Notes: generated by a model not told the origin, from the letters alone. A DNA stretch of 64,000 nucleotides from Aralia elata (GCA_034770075.1 CM068384.1:98394433-98458432), one strand, 5' to 3'. Positions 45,401 through 55,575 are shown, counted from the stretch's first letter. Made by a program: numbers and translations.

Positions 45401-48400
45401 TTCTTTCTATGAGCAAATTAACAAAGACTTACAATTGTTCTGTAACCTTTTATCCTAATTCATGCGTCTTTCAGGATCCTACGATGAAGAGGATGATTGG
45501 TAGAGGTCGTGCATCGGGAGGTTTATATATGTTCGATGATTTAATCCCTTGACCTATTGCTTGTTCCAGTGTTGCTTCACCACTTCAAGTCCACTGTCGG
45601 TTGGGACATCCAAGGTTCGAAAAAGCTAAAAGCGGTACGAGGCGTTTTTCTCCGGACGAGGCGAGGCGTAAGCCTCGAGGCGGAGCGAGGCGTAAGCCTC
45701 GATTTGAAGACCTAAAAGTCCCCCAAAAAAATTATCAATTATATCTACAAAAAGATTTTGATTTACACAATTAATTTATTAACTTAATTTGAAGAAACAG
45801 GGACAGAACTGAAACTTTAGGGGCTGAAATGGAAGAAAACAAAACTACAGGGACTGATATGTAATTTTTTAGGGACTATTTTGAACTTTCAAAAAATATG
45901 GAGTAAATTAAAAAGTTGTAAAAATTATGGGGTACCTAATAGTAATTTTCCAGGTAATATTTTATTTATCTGACTCTCAGATCTCTTTCTTCTCTTTCTT
46001 CTCACGTCTCAGATCTCTTTCTTCTCTTTCTTCTCACGTCTGTTCTTCTTCCTCCCGATCTCTTCTTCCTCCTCTCCTCTCCTCTCGGTTACGGGTCTCT
46101 CCTCAGAACAGAAGAATAGAAGAAGAACAGAACAGTACTAACCTCCGAGTCGCACGATCTGTCGCACGATCTGTCTAACAGAGGAGGCGTAAGCCTCGAT
46201 ACGCCTCGAGGCGCAACGCGACGAGGCCCGCGCCTCAGGCGAAAAAGGCCCAAGCCTCTACTTTCCTCAGTGAGGCATAAGCCTCGCCACTTCAAGCTTC
46301 CGCCTCGCCACGAGGCGCGCCTCAAGGCGCACGCCTCGATCGCCATTTCGAACAGTGGGGACATCCTTCCTTAGCCAACTTGAAGAGATTAATGCCTTGT
46401 TTCAGTTCCTTGTCTAGTTTAGATTGTGAATCTTGTCAATTTGGGAAACACCATCGTGTCTCATATTCTCCTAGAGTCACTAAAAGGTCTGCGCACCTAT
46501 TTGATTTGGTTCATTCTGATATTTGGGGTCCTTGCCCAGTAGTGTCGCAACTTGGTTTTCGTTATTTTGTAATCTTTGTGGACGATTATTCACGTGTTAC
46601 TTGGCTTTATTTAATGCAAAATCGCTCTGAATTGTTTTCTATTCTCTCCAATTTTATGACTGAAATACAGACTCAGTTTGGCAGTACTATTTGTGTATTA
46701 TGTAGTGATAATGCTCTTGAGTATTTTTCATCTCCCTTTTCTACTTTCATGACTCAAAGAGGCATTTTTCTTTGTTGTTTCCTTCTCAGGTTTTATTTTC
46801 TTTGCCCCCAAAAGTGTTTGGGTGTGTTTGCTTTATTCGTGATCATCGTCCTAATATGACAAAGTTGGATCCTAAAGCCATTAAGTGTTTATTTGTTGGT
46901 TATTCTCGCTCCCAGAAAGGTTACCGTTGTTATTCTCCTAATCTTAAACGATATTTTGTTAGTTTTGGTGTGACCTTTTTTGAGTCTACCCCTTTTTCTT
47001 CACAGCCTCATTCCGTCTCTGATTTAGATGAAGAGATACCTACTTACATCATTTGGTCTGCAGCTCCTATACCTCCATCTCAACCAGTTCCCGAGATTCG
47101 TTATGTGTACAGTCGTCCCAGAATAGATATAACGCCTAATGATGTTTTGGTTTCTTCGTCAACATCTTCGTCCGATGATCCTGGTAAATCTCCTTCTGAT
47201 CCTGACCTGTTTGATTTAGATAAACCTATTGCCCTGCGAAAAGGTAAACGAAGTTGTACCCAACATCCTCTTTTTGCTTCTCTCTCCTATTGTGGTATTT
47301 CTTCTGCCCATAATACTTGTCTATCTACTATTTCTGCTCATCCTATTCCTAAAACTGTTAAGGAAGCACTATCTAATTATGGCTAGAGGACAGCTATGGA
47401 AGAGAAAATGATGGCTTTAGAGAAAAATGGTACTTGGGAGTTGGTGATGCCTCCTCCAAATACACCGATTGTTGGTTGTAAGTGGGTTTACACAGTGAAG
47501 GTAAATCCTGATGGTTCTCGTGCTCACCTTAAGGCTCGATTAGTTGTAAAAGGATATGCTCAAGTTCATGGTATTGATTATTCCGAGACTCTCTCTTGTT
47601 GCTAAAATGACCTCTGTTAGATTATTAATTTCTCTGGCAGCTTCTCATCATTGGCCTTTACATCAGTTGGATGTCAAAAATGTTTTTCTTCATGGTGATT
47701 TAAATGAAGTTGTATATATGAAGCAACCACCTGGCTTTGTTGCTCAAGGAGAATCAGGTCTGGTATGTAAACCCAAGAAGTCCTTGTACGGGCTGAAACA
47801 ATCACCACGGGCATGGTTTGGGAAATTTACATAGGTTGTTCTTTAGTTTGGATTACTTCGATGTGATAGTGATCACTCTATGTTTCATCGTGAGAGTAGT
47901 GCTGGAAGAATTTTGTTGGTCGTGTATGTTGATGATATTGTTATTACAGGCGATGATAAGCAGGGAATAATGAATTTGAAATCTTTTTTGATGCAGAAAT
48001 TTGAAACCAAAGATTTGGGAAAGTTGAAATATTTTTTGGATATTGAGGTGGCACAATCTAGTAAAGGTATTTTCCTATCTCAAAGTAAGTATGTCTTAGA
48101 CTTGCTAGAGGAAACAGGTCTTCTTGGATCAAGGCCAGTTGACACGCCCATGGATTCAAGTCAAAAGTTAACTACAACAAGGGGAGATATTTTGGAAAAT
48201 CCAGAGAAGTATCGGCGACTTGTGAGAAAACTTAACTATCTCATCGTCACTCGTCCCGACATTGCGTTTCCTGTTAGTGTTGTTAGCCAGTTCTTATCCT
48301 GTCCTAGGTCTTCACATTGGGATGCAGTTGTGAGGATATTGATGTATCTTAAGGGAGCACCAGGGCGTGAATTGGTCTTTCATGATCATGGTCATATGAG

Positions 48401-50070
48401 AGTTAAAGGATTCTCCGATGCTGATTGGGCTGGATCTCCAACAGATAAGAGGTCTACTACAGGGTATTATGTGTTCATTGGAGGTAACTTGGTGTCATGG
48501 AAGAGTAAGAAACATATTGTTGTGTCCCGATCCAATGATGAGTCAGAGTATAGAGCAATGGCTCACGTAACATGTGAACTAATATTGTTGAAACACTTGT
48601 TGAGCGAATTGGGGTTTAACAAGCTAGTACCTATGCAACTTTGGTGTGATAATCAAGCAGCTCTTTACATTGCATCTAATCCAGTATTTCATGAGAGAAC
48701 CAAACACATAGAAGTTGACTGTCATTTTATTCGTGAAAAGATACAAGAAGGGATTATATCCACTAATCATGTGAAGACCGGCGATCAGCTTGCTAACGTG
48801 TTTACTAAAGCTTTAGGGTAAGCTCAAATCTCCTATATTTGTAACAAGCTGGGCACGATTGATATCCATGCTCCAGCTTGAGGGGGAGTGTTAGGGATTC
48901 TAGAGGATTCCAGGAACATGATTGTAGGAGCATGATTTTAGGAGTAATATGTGGAATGATATGTGCTAGTCATTGATTTACTTTCCTTATATAGCATGAG
49001 TCTTAGTCTATAAAGGCTCAACTCTTATTTGTACTTGATATATGATTATCGAATAAACTCTCCACTTTACATTGATAAGCACAGAAATCTAAAGAAAATA
49101 AGAAAAAATATTCTAGGCAGCACATCTAGGGTTAAAACTGTATCGCGTAACTGGAAAACAGCTCTCAAAGATTCATATAGTTCTCTGAATAGTATACACT
49201 AAAGTTACATGGTTATAAAAAGAATTGTATTAGTTTCAATCCTATAGGAATTTGGCTACCTATACTTTAAACCCTTGACTTCACTATAAAGATAAACTAC
49301 CTCCGTACCATTTTAGTTGCTCCACTTTTTTTAGGTGTGTGAGGCACATACTTTATGACATGCCAAAAACACTTTTACGTATCATGACGTATCATGTTTT
49401 TACATATGTATAATATATTTGAATTATAAACATATAAATATACTGAAAATTTAAAGTAATAAGAAAGATAATATTTAAATGTGTTTTCGCAAGTTGTGAA
49501 TCCATGCCACACAACCAAAAAGGGAAGACTAAAATGGGACAGAGGGAGCATGAACTTGATGTACAAACTTATAAGGACCAAAGAACCAAATTCCAAGATT
49601 TTTCTTTATCTAAATTTGTTTTCCAAGTGCTTCGGGTGGACTTAATATATCATCTTTTCATTATATATACACGGGATTCTAAACTGTATCTTCTCCATGT
49701 TCAATCAGAACAACCATATGAAAACCATAACAAACCAGCCTGCTTTTTACACTGCATACACTTAAAACTTTTCCTCGTCGGAGTGAAAACTAACTAGTAT
49801 AACATTTTCCAATGGATACAGCATCTATTAAGTTCGTCAATCTAAAAAACTCAAAAACAAGGTAAACAGTGTCTATGCATACCCATATGGAACATCCCTG
49901 CTTCCCATTGACCTAGTATATGACGGGTCATCCAATTCTGGGATGTAGGGAGGTTTTTTCTTCAGAAGGATATCTTTGTATTCGGGATCAGTGTTTGGCC
50001 AAAACCAAACAATGTGATTCTGCACAGTAATTGGATAAACAGCTACACATGCTTTCTTGGATGTGTGAAT
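39198..50070 (-). CDS. PTC52: PTC52 (ACD1-like), Rieske oxygenase of the chloroplast inner envelope, 3' exons
   Basis: Six exons on the minus strand splice in frame: 50070-49883, 42431-42362, 42243-42061, 41957-41763, 40632-40445, 39453-39198. Joined, they give the C-terminal two thirds of the PAO/TIC55/PTC52 family of Rieske mono-oxygenases. Motifs: VWFWPNTDPEYKD, PPYIPELDDPSYT, YEILTENFMDPAHVPYAHYN (non-haem iron site D-x2-H-x4-H), VIWSFPRNFGVWIDRVVPRW, ALPPTPPREQLLDRY, the family CxxC (NCRSC), and two hydrophobic helices before HFHDYNHAFS. PTC52 is associated with protochlorophyllide a oxygenation and PORA import at the envelope. Transit peptide and Rieske exons would lie right of 50070, but a Tat element starts at 50420 and they are not seen up to 64000. 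The intron 42432-49882 holds a LINE remnant and a complete copia element. No stop breaks the exons. Either a live gene with giant introns or a 5'-lost copy. Confidence 0.85.
41237..41308. repeat. 33-bp tandem duplication in a PTC52 intron
   Basis: AAGAGAAGGTACAACCTCTA to TTATCTCAC is present twice head to tail. Another direct pair (AATACAAGAATGGATCAGAA at about 40890 and 40955) lies in the same intron. Neither reaches an exon. Confidence 0.8.
42362..42431 (-). CDS. PTC52: PTC52 exon with the iron-binding DPAHVPYAH motif
   Basis: 70 nt. Acceptor GATGTTTTCAG. The D-x2-H-x4-H iron site is intact. The frame to the next exon (KADREGGKP) is kept only if the donor is the weak site GGGA followed by GTTAGA; this makes the loop a few residues shorter than I recall for relatives. 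A longer exon ending AAAAACAG would meet ATAAGA instead of GTAAGA and would break the frame. Confidence 0.7.
42720..43260 (-). mobile_element. LINE remnant in a PTC52 intron
   Basis: Minus-strand frames give WNLDSMRVFSCKFYLF, then VGGGFVADFILVLGSLGC, then FLRYSGVYGLKGILGVLENS, then FWGLSISDLHRDW. This is the degraded C-terminal zinc-binding region of a plant LINE. It is the same domain as at 31548-32400 but a different copy. Confidence 0.6.
43427..43595 (+). repeat. 5' LTR of the intronic copia element
   Basis: 169 bp, TGTTAGGGATTC to CTTTACA. It contains the TATA-like TCTATAAAAGC at about 43530. Confidence 0.92.
43596..43608 (+). promoter_or_regulatory. Primer binding site of the intronic copia element
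   Basis: TGGTATCAAAGCC directly after the LTR, one mismatch from the usual initiator-Met tRNA site TGGTATCAGAGC. Confidence 0.8.
43688..43731 (+). other. Two tandem hairpins in the copia leader
   Basis: CTGTTCATTGTGAACAG and CTGTTCACCGTGAACAG follow each other, each a near-perfect 7-bp stem with a short loop. They lie between PBS and gag, where retroelements often have packaging or dimerisation structures. That role is inference. Confidence 0.6.
44071..45060 (+). pseudogene. Copia gag of the intronic element
   Basis: Starts MLAAPEPTVSQNFGTSSSDA. Gag core includes LTDKKLEGVTNYPQWRKIV and LARIYEVSQDFYKI, and an intact zinc knuckle CYHCGEPGHVQCFC (44930-44971). The frame changes near 44400, and a TAG interrupts after FETVRS (44656). 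Confidence 0.85.
45202..45552 (+). pseudogene. Copia protease region
   Basis: Active-site motif WVIDSGASDHM at 45202. It continues in frame to the SGGLYMFDDLIP stretch and a stop at 45550. In the full polyprotein it releases gag and pol products. Confidence 0.85.
45611..46357. mobile_element. hAT-like non-autonomous element nested in copia
   Basis: Perfect 8-bp target duplication GGGACATC (45603-45610, 46358-46365). Ends CAAGGTTCGAAA and (complement) CACTGTTCGAAA. Both ends carry GAGGCGTAAGCCTCG-type GC-rich palindromes that can fold. The centre has a pyrimidine-rich duplication (TCTCAGATCTCTTTCTTC twice, 45976-46045). It interrupts the GAG-pre-integrase motif (CRLGHP...SLANLKRL), so it arrived after the copia element. 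There is no transposase. Confidence 0.85.
46366..47000 (+). pseudogene. Copia integrase, catalytic glutamate region deleted
   Basis: Zinc-binding part DCESCQFGKHHR, then core residues VHSDIWGP and LCSDNALEYF (two catalytic aspartates). After FMTQRGI the sequence jumps to RVFGCVCF-like text, so the HTPQQNGVAERKN-type segment with the third catalytic residue is missing. A frameshift follows. Integration activity is therefore lost. Confidence 0.85.
47229..48821 (+). pseudogene. Copia RT and RNase H of the intronic element
   Basis: WELVMPPPNTPIVGCKWVYT opens RT, then LDVKNVFLHGDLNEVVYMKQ and KKSLYGLKQSPRAWFGKF, then VVYVDDIVITGDD (catalytic YVDD, about 47922), then RNase H with FSDADWAGSPTDKRSTTGYY and CDNQAALYIASNP, ending FTKALG at 48821. 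Frame changes near 47590 and 47830; the last 313 codons are open. Confidence 0.88.
48889..49071 (+). repeat. 3' LTR of the intronic copia element
   Basis: 183 bp. It has 14 extra bases near its start (CCAGGAACATGATT region) compared with the 5' LTR, which look like a local duplication of GGAACATGATTGTAG-like text. Confidence 0.92.
49300..49548. mobile_element. Stowaway-like MITE in the same PTC52 intron
   Basis: Left end CCTCCGTACCATTTTAGTTG and right end (complement) CTCCCTCTGTCCCATTTTAG pair over about 25 bp. Left flank TA; the right flank is CA instead of TA, consistent with an old copy. 249 bp, no coding capacity. Confidence 0.7.
49883..50070 (-). CDS. PTC52: PTC52 exon with VWFWPN motif (first visible exon)
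   Basis: 188 nt. Acceptor TGTGCAG before ATTCACACATCC; donor CATATGG followed by GTATGC. It reads IHTSKKACVAVYP to SRDVPYG. The phase (two bases of Gly left over) fits the next exon, 7.4 kb away, exactly: GG plus G gives DVPYGYEIL. Confidence 0.88.
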
Positions 50071-50419
50071 CTGCACAATTATTTGGAGTCAATTCAAATC
50101 ACATGTATGAATGTGTTAATATGTCATACCCACCAGCAATGTGAAGAAATAAATAGGAAAAAAGAATCTTGACCTTAAAGGATATCATTTTTTTACTTCC
50201 TATGTTAAAAACAAGACATTCAGAATTTAATTGATATCTTTCATTGATTTTTTGCATAGTGAACATAAGTTATATTGTTTTGATAAATAATAGTTACATA
50301 GACATAATAACAGCATAGAGCTACGTGCATAATAAGATTAAAACATGTTTCCTCGTTTATGCTACTATCTCTGTTCTCAAATGATGGCTGAAACGAATAT
50401 ATATATATATGTGTGTGTG

Positions 50420-51071
50420 TGTTAGGATATACCCAGGATGACACCTTCGGGTGTCGCACCAACGGATTGGGTCCACCCGATCAAAACATAAAAGTAAAGT
50501 CTTCACCACAATAACGATAATAAGAGTTGCCCCGTTCTATCGACCGACATGATACCTTCGGTGGAAGCGACGACTTCCCTTATTACCTCTCCCTCAGCAC
50601 AAAGGCGAAGCCCCTTCAACATAAAGGTGAAGCCCCTTAATAATACTGAATCCTAGATGTGGTCCCCCAGAAGCAGCATGGAAAGAATGCTTCACGTCAC
50701 TATCAACCTGTCAGAAGGTAGTTACCTACCTCTTCCCCAAGCAAGTACCCTCCATACATGTGAGACCACGACCCAAGCCAATGAGGAGACTCCACGTCAC
50801 TATCAGAGATAAATCCAAAACACGTGATCAGGTACCTATAAATAAGAAAGCCTCCTTGAAAGGTAAGGTAAGCTCTATTTTCCCTAATTCTCTCTCTAAA
50901 ACCTCAATACCTCCTTTGCACATCTTTCTCCTCATTCCGGCACTTACTCTCACACTAGAGGTATCCCACAACGGCTTCGGCCGCCGAGGATATTGTGGTC
51001 TTCTTCCTTTTGCAGGTTCACCTCATTTGGACTTACCCGAGATCGGACCCATAGAAATATTACCATTAACA
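50420..51071 (+). repeat. 5' LTR of the Tat-lineage element
   Basis: TGTTAGGATATACCCAGG to CCATTAACA, followed four bases later by the PBS. It contains a TATA-like CTATAAATAAG (50837) and, as is common for these LTRs, CTTCGGxxxCGCACC-type text. The left border lies right after a (TG)n tract, so it may be off by a few bases. Confidence 0.65.
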
Positions 51072-51074
51072 TAA

Positions 51075-51093
51075 ATGGCACTAGAAGGAGGGC
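51075..51093 (+). promoter_or_regulatory. Primer binding site of the Tat element
   Basis: TGGCACTAGAAGGAGGGCC, close to the TGGCGCTAGAAGGAGGG-type site seen in many plant Tat elements. I cannot name the tRNA with certainty. Confidence 0.6.
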
Positions 51094-51190
51094 CTGAAGG
51101 TTTTAGATCTCTGTTTTAATCACCTCTCCATTTTTTTTCCGATCTCTCCTTTCCAATAATTCATAAAGTTCCGATGATGGTTAGCAAAAA

Positions 51191-51361
51191 TGTTAGAAGA
51201 TAGTGGTCAGGAACATGTTTCTTGTATTAAGGAAAATGTTTCTTGTATTAAGGAAAACAAGTTTCCTTGTTTTCCTCCTTTTTTATTTTTTAATTCCTAG
51301 ACCTCTTGTATAAATATAGCAATTCACATATTGGAAATATAAGAGAGATTACATTCTTACA
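51191..51361 (+). repeat. 5' LTR of the recent copia element
   Basis: 171 bp, TGTTAGAAGATAGTGGTCAG to CATTCTTACA. It has a direct repeat ATGTTTCTTGTATTAAGGAA in two copies and a TATA-like TATAAATATAGC. Confidence 0.95.
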
Positions 51362-51373
51362 TGGTATCAGAGC
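51362..51373 (+). promoter_or_regulatory. Primer binding site of the recent copia element
   Basis: TGGTATCAGAGC immediately follows the LTR: a perfect initiator-Met tRNA primer site. Confidence 0.9.
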
Positions 51374-53057
51374 TCTGATCCTTTATCAGGTGACTTTTTC
51401 CGACAACTTTTTCCGGCGACTTTTTCCAGCGTGTCTTTTTTCTCTCCTCCTTCCATCTGCAGTGGTCGACTTTTCCGGTGACTTTTTCTGGCATGGTTTT
51501 TATCTCTCCTCCTTCCACCTACAGTGGTTGTTTTGAGTAAAACTCAGGTTTGGTCTAATCCACCTACAGTGGTTGTTTTGTTTTATCTCTCCTCTATCTT
51601 TGCGCTTGTTAATTATCCTTGTTGTTATTCCCTTGGATAATTCTTGTTGCTCCTACTATCTCATCATGGCAGAATCTAGTTCCATTAATAGTGTTGGTAC
51701 TATTTCTCATTTCGCACAATCAGGTATACACTCTTGTGCTCTTAATGTCTCATCTACTTACCCTAGTTGGATTATAGACACAGGTGCCTCTGCGCATATG
51801 ACTGGGTCCTCCAATCTCTTTACTTCATACACGCCCCACTCTGAAAAGGACAAGGTTAGAGTAGCCAATGGCTCCCTGTCTTCTATTTCCGGGAGTGGCT
51901 CTGTCGTTTGTACCCCTTCATTAACATTATCATCTGTTCTCCATATCCCTTCATTTATTGCAAATTTACTATCTGTCCAACGTCTTTGTGAATCCCTACA
52001 CTGTTCAGTAACCTTTTTTGGAAATCATTGTGTTTTTCAGGACTTGGTGACAGGGCAAAGGATTGGCAGTGGTAGTGCAGTTAACGGTCTCTATTATTTA
52101 GATGTTCCATCGTCTAACATGCCCTCTACTCAGGTTCAGGCTCTTCACTCTACTTCTCACCCATGCCTGACCTCTCTCTATCAATGGCATCGACGTTTGG
52201 GATATCCTTCCTTTTCAGCATTGGAGTCTTTATTTCCATCTTTAGTTAAGCATTGTAACAGAACTCAGTTTTTGTATGAACCATGTGAATTAGGTAAACA
52301 CAAACGTTCTACTTATTCTGCTACTAACAATTGACATTTTGAACCTTTTGCCATTATCCATACTGATGTGTGGGGACCCTCTCGAGTTGTCTCCCCTTCT
52401 GGTCATAGATGGTTTGTTAGCTTTATTGATTGTCATTCTCGTGTCACTTGGATTTACCTTCTGCGGACCAAAAATGAGGTATTTGCTTGTTTTCAAGACT
52501 TTCATAAAATGATTCAAACCCAATTCGACGCTAAGGTCAGAATTCTCCATAGTGATAATGGTCGTGAATATAGTAATAATAATGTTTTTGCATCTTATCT
52601 CTCTCAGCATGGCATTATTCTTCAAACCTCCTGTGTCTCAACCCCAGAACAAAATGGAGTAGCAGAAAGAAAAAATCGACACTTGCTAGAGGTAGCCCGC
52701 ACTCTTATGTTCACTATGTCAACCCCTAAATTTCTTTGGGGAGATGCGGTTCTGACTGCTGCATTTCTTATAAACCGCCTTCCTTCTAGAAATCTTGGTC
52801 CCATCTCTTTTCTCCAACACACGACCAGTCCTTCTCCTTCACCTCGAGTTTTTGGTTGCGTGTGCTTTGTTTATGATAAATCTCCCACTCGGGGAAAATT
52901 AGATCCCAAAGCTATTAGGTGTGTTTTTATTGGTTATTCTCCAACCCAAAAAGGTTATAAATGTTATCATCCTTCTTCTAACAAAGTCTTTGTCACTCGG
53001 GATGTCACTTTTTGGGAATTGAAACCTTTTTATTCTTCTTCACCTTCTCCTCAGGGG

Positions 53058-53102
53058 GAGAATGTTATTAATGAGAATGTTATTAATGAGAATGTTATTA
53101 AT
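53058..53102 (+). repeat. 15-bp in-frame tandem repeat, three copies
   Basis: GAGAATGTTATTAAT three times, coding ENVIN repeats in the integrase-RT linker. A multiple of three keeps the frame. Confidence 0.92.
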
Positions 53103-53330
53103 GAGGAGAAGCTTCCTGAGGCTAGTATCACAAGCTCTATTTTTCATGTTCCCGTTGTTGTTTCTGATAATTCTACACAGGGGGAGTTACAGTGTACTAA
53201 ACAGAATGGGTCTGAGCCTGAGTTGAGGAGCTATGCACGGAAAGGCAAGAATAAGGTTACCATTTCTGCACCACTACACCAACTTTGTTCCGGACCTAGT
53301 CTTGATAATGGTAATGGTGAGAATCTTAAT

Positions 53331-53450
53331 CCTACTTGTTCTTCTAAAGATACTGACATTCCTACTTGTTCTTCTAAAGATACTGACATTCCTACTTGTT
53401 CTTCTGATGATACTGAAATCCCTACTTGTTCTTCTGATGATACTGACATT
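53331..53450 (+). repeat. 30-bp in-frame tandem repeat, four copies
   Basis: Units at 53331, 53361, 53391 and 53421 code PTCSSKDTDI or PTCSSDDTDI. The repeat lies in the acidic linker between integrase and RT, which tolerates length change. Confidence 0.93.
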
Positions 53451-54357
53451 CCTATTGCTCTTAGAAAAGGGGTTAGAGCTTGTACTCAACATCCTATTTC
53501 TAATTTTCTAGCCTATAGCAAATTATCTGCATCATATCACTCCTTTGTTTCTTCCTTGTCTTCAATATATGTTCCTCAGGGGTGGAGAGAAGCATTTAGT
53601 GATAAGAATTGGAAACAAGCTATGATCGAGGAGATGAATGCCCTAAAAAAGAATGATACATGGGAACTAGTCACTCTTCCTTACGGAAAAAAGGTAGTTG
53701 GATGCAAGTGGGTATATACAGTCAAACAAAATTCTGATGGAACGGTTGAGAGACTCAAAGCCAGACTAGTTGCAAAAGGATACACTCAAACTCATGGGAT
53801 TGATTACCAGGAGACATTTGCTCCTGTAGCAAAGATGAACTTTGTTCGTACCATAATCTCATGTGCAGCAAACTTCGGCTGGGATCTTCAACAATTAGAC
53901 GTAAAAAATGCATTCCTTCACGGTAACTTGGAGGAGGAAGTGTACATGGACATACCTCCTGGTTTTGCTTCATCTGTTACTATGGGTAAGGTTTGTAAGC
54001 TACGAAAGGCTTTGTATGGTTTGAAGCAATCTCCTAGAGTCTGGTTTGGTAGACTCCACAGAGCAATGATAAGGTTTGGGTACAAGCAGAGTCGAGCAGA
54101 TCATACTCTTTTTATCAAACAGATAAAGGGTAAGATTACCATTCTTATTGTTTATGTTGACGACATTGTGGTGACAGGGGATAATAAATAAGAGATAGTT
54201 AATCTCAAAGCGAGACTGACCAGAGAATTTGAGATTAAAGATCTTGGTCCTTTGAAATATTTTCTTGGTATTGAAGTTGCAAGATCTTCCAGTGGCATCT
54301 GTCTATCTCAAAGGAAGTATGTCCTTGATCTGCTAACTGAAAGAAAGATATCAACGT

Positions 54358-55017
54358 TTGGTGGGACGATTGATATACCTCTCTCATACGAGACCCGATA
54401 TATCTTATGCTGTGGGAATAGTGAGTCAGTATATGCATGACCCTCGACATTGCCACATGGAAACTGTTTACAAAATTCTGAGGTATCTTAAGTCTTCTCC
54501 TGGAAAAGGATTATTGTTTGCACCACATGGTCATATGAAAGTTGAAGCTTTTTCCGACTCAGATTGGGCTGGTTCTATAGAGGATCGTCGGTCTACAACG
54601 GGTTATTGTTCATTTGTTGGAGGTAATCTTGTTACTTGGCGTAGTAAGAAACAGTCTGCGGTGGCAAGATCTAGTGATGAGGCTGAATATCGAGCTATCG
54701 CCTTGGGTATATGTGAATTAATGTGGCTTCGAACCCTGCTAGAAGATTTGGGTGTTACAACTAAAAGGCCTATGCAGTTATTTTGTGATAATAAGGCAGC
54801 CATTAGTATTGCAAACGACTCAGTGCAGCACGATAGAACGAAGCACATTGAGATTGACAGACACTTCATCAAAGAAAAGTTAACTAGTGGTCTTATTTGC
54901 TTACCCTTTGTAAAATCAGAACACCAACTTGCTGATATTTTGACAAAGGGCCTTAGTAGTAAGATGTTTCATCCTTTGTGTTTCAAGTTGGGTATGCGAG
55001 ACATCTACACACCAACT
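54358..55017 (+). pseudogene. Copia RNase H of the recent element
   Basis: Frame reads RLIYLSHTRPDISYAVGIVS, then FSDSDWAGSIEDRRSTTGYC, KKQSAVARSSDEAEYRA, FCDNKAAISIAND and DRTKHIEIDRHFIKEKL, ending in TGA just before the purine tract. It is joined to the preceding RT by an out-of-frame deletion of roughly 40 codons at about 54345-54357. Confidence 0.88.
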
Positions 55018-55027
55018 TGAGGGGGAG

Positions 55028-55198
55028 TGTTAGAAGATAGTGGCCAGGAACATGTTTCTTGTATTAAGGAAAATGTTTCTTGTATTAAGGAAAACAAGTT
55101 TCCTTGTTTTCCTCCTTTTTTATTTTTTAATTCCTAGACCTCTTGTATAAATATAGCAATTCACATATTGGAAATATAAGAGAGATTACATTCTTACA
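55028..55198 (+). repeat. 3' LTR of the recent copia element
   Basis: 171 bp. The only difference seen from the 5' LTR is GGCCAGG for GGTCAGG near the start. Confidence 0.95.
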
Positions 55199-55575
55199 AA
55201 AAACATACCTCATCCTCACAACACCCAAGCAGCTCACTCCGAGCATGCTGAAACCCTAAACCCTGTTACTCTGACGACCAGCAAACAACCATGGCATCCA
55301 AACAATGACGAAACCCCACCTCTCCCTCCAAATACCTCACACTTAGCAAATTGGCACCAGGTCTCTAACAAGTTTGGTCAACCTCCTTCCCATGACAGAA
55401 CAGACCCTGACGCTAGGCATTTCATTCGAAACAAAGCTTCGTCTTAGGCACTGATGACGGTTGCTAGCAAATTGAGCAAAACAGGTCAAATCGACTTAAA
55501 GCCTTAACCTCACAACAGATCCAGATCGCCGAAGAAATCGCCCACATCCGCTATGCACAACAATTACAGACCATC

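Larger units (their letters stand above)
43427..49071 (+). mobile_element. Complete Ty1/copia element inside a PTC52 intron
   Basis: Flanked by a perfect 5-bp target duplication TTGAT (43422-43426, 49072-49076). LTRs 43427-43595 and 48889-49071 are alike apart from a 14-bp difference and scattered changes. PBS TGGTATCAAAGCC follows at 43596, and the purine tract GAGGGGGAG precedes the 3' LTR. Gag, protease, integrase, RT and RNase H are in copia order, opposite to the host gene. Frameshifts, a deletion in integrase and an inserted hAT-like element make it inactive. Confidence 0.93.
51666..54352 (+). pseudogene. Copia polyprotein without gag: protease, integrase, RT
   Basis: The ATG at 51666 (MAESSSINSVGTISHFAQSG) looks like a gag start joined to a pre-protease stretch, so about 400 gag codons are deleted. 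Protease WIIDTGASAHM; GAG-pre-integrase HRRLGYPSFSAL; zinc part CELGKHKRS; TGA at 52332; integrase with HTDVWGP, LHSDNGREY and STPEQNGVAERKNR (complete D, D, E); linker with repeats; RT with WELVTLPYGKKVVGCKWVYT, LDVKNAFLHGNLEEEVYMDI and YVDDIVVTGD; TAA at 54189; then RT end KYFLGIEVARSSSGICLSQR. A deletion follows LLTE near 54345. Both stops are one transition from an Arg or Gln codon. Confidence 0.9.
51191..55198 (+). mobile_element. Recent Ty1/copia element lacking gag
   Basis: LTRs 51191-51361 and 55028-55198 (171 bp each) differ by about one base, so insertion was recent. Flanks are AAAAA on both sides (51186-51190, 55199-55203). PBS TGGTATCAGAGC and purine tract GAGGGGGAG are canonical. 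The coding part goes straight from the leader to protease. Two stops and a small deletion in RT/RNase H make it defective, yet near-identical LTRs imply it was mobilised by another element. Confidence 0.93.

Noticed and set aside
46089..46364. Minus-strand open frame of 91 codons, Arg-rich
   Set aside because: Translation of the GC-rich palindromic end of the nested hAT-like element; not a gene.
49504..49797. Plus-strand open frame of 97 codons
   Set aside because: Starts inside a Stowaway MITE and continues into intron sequence; no similarity.
53331..53450. CRISPR-like regular repeat array
   Set aside because: Units are contiguous, in frame and inside a copia polyprotein; no spacers.
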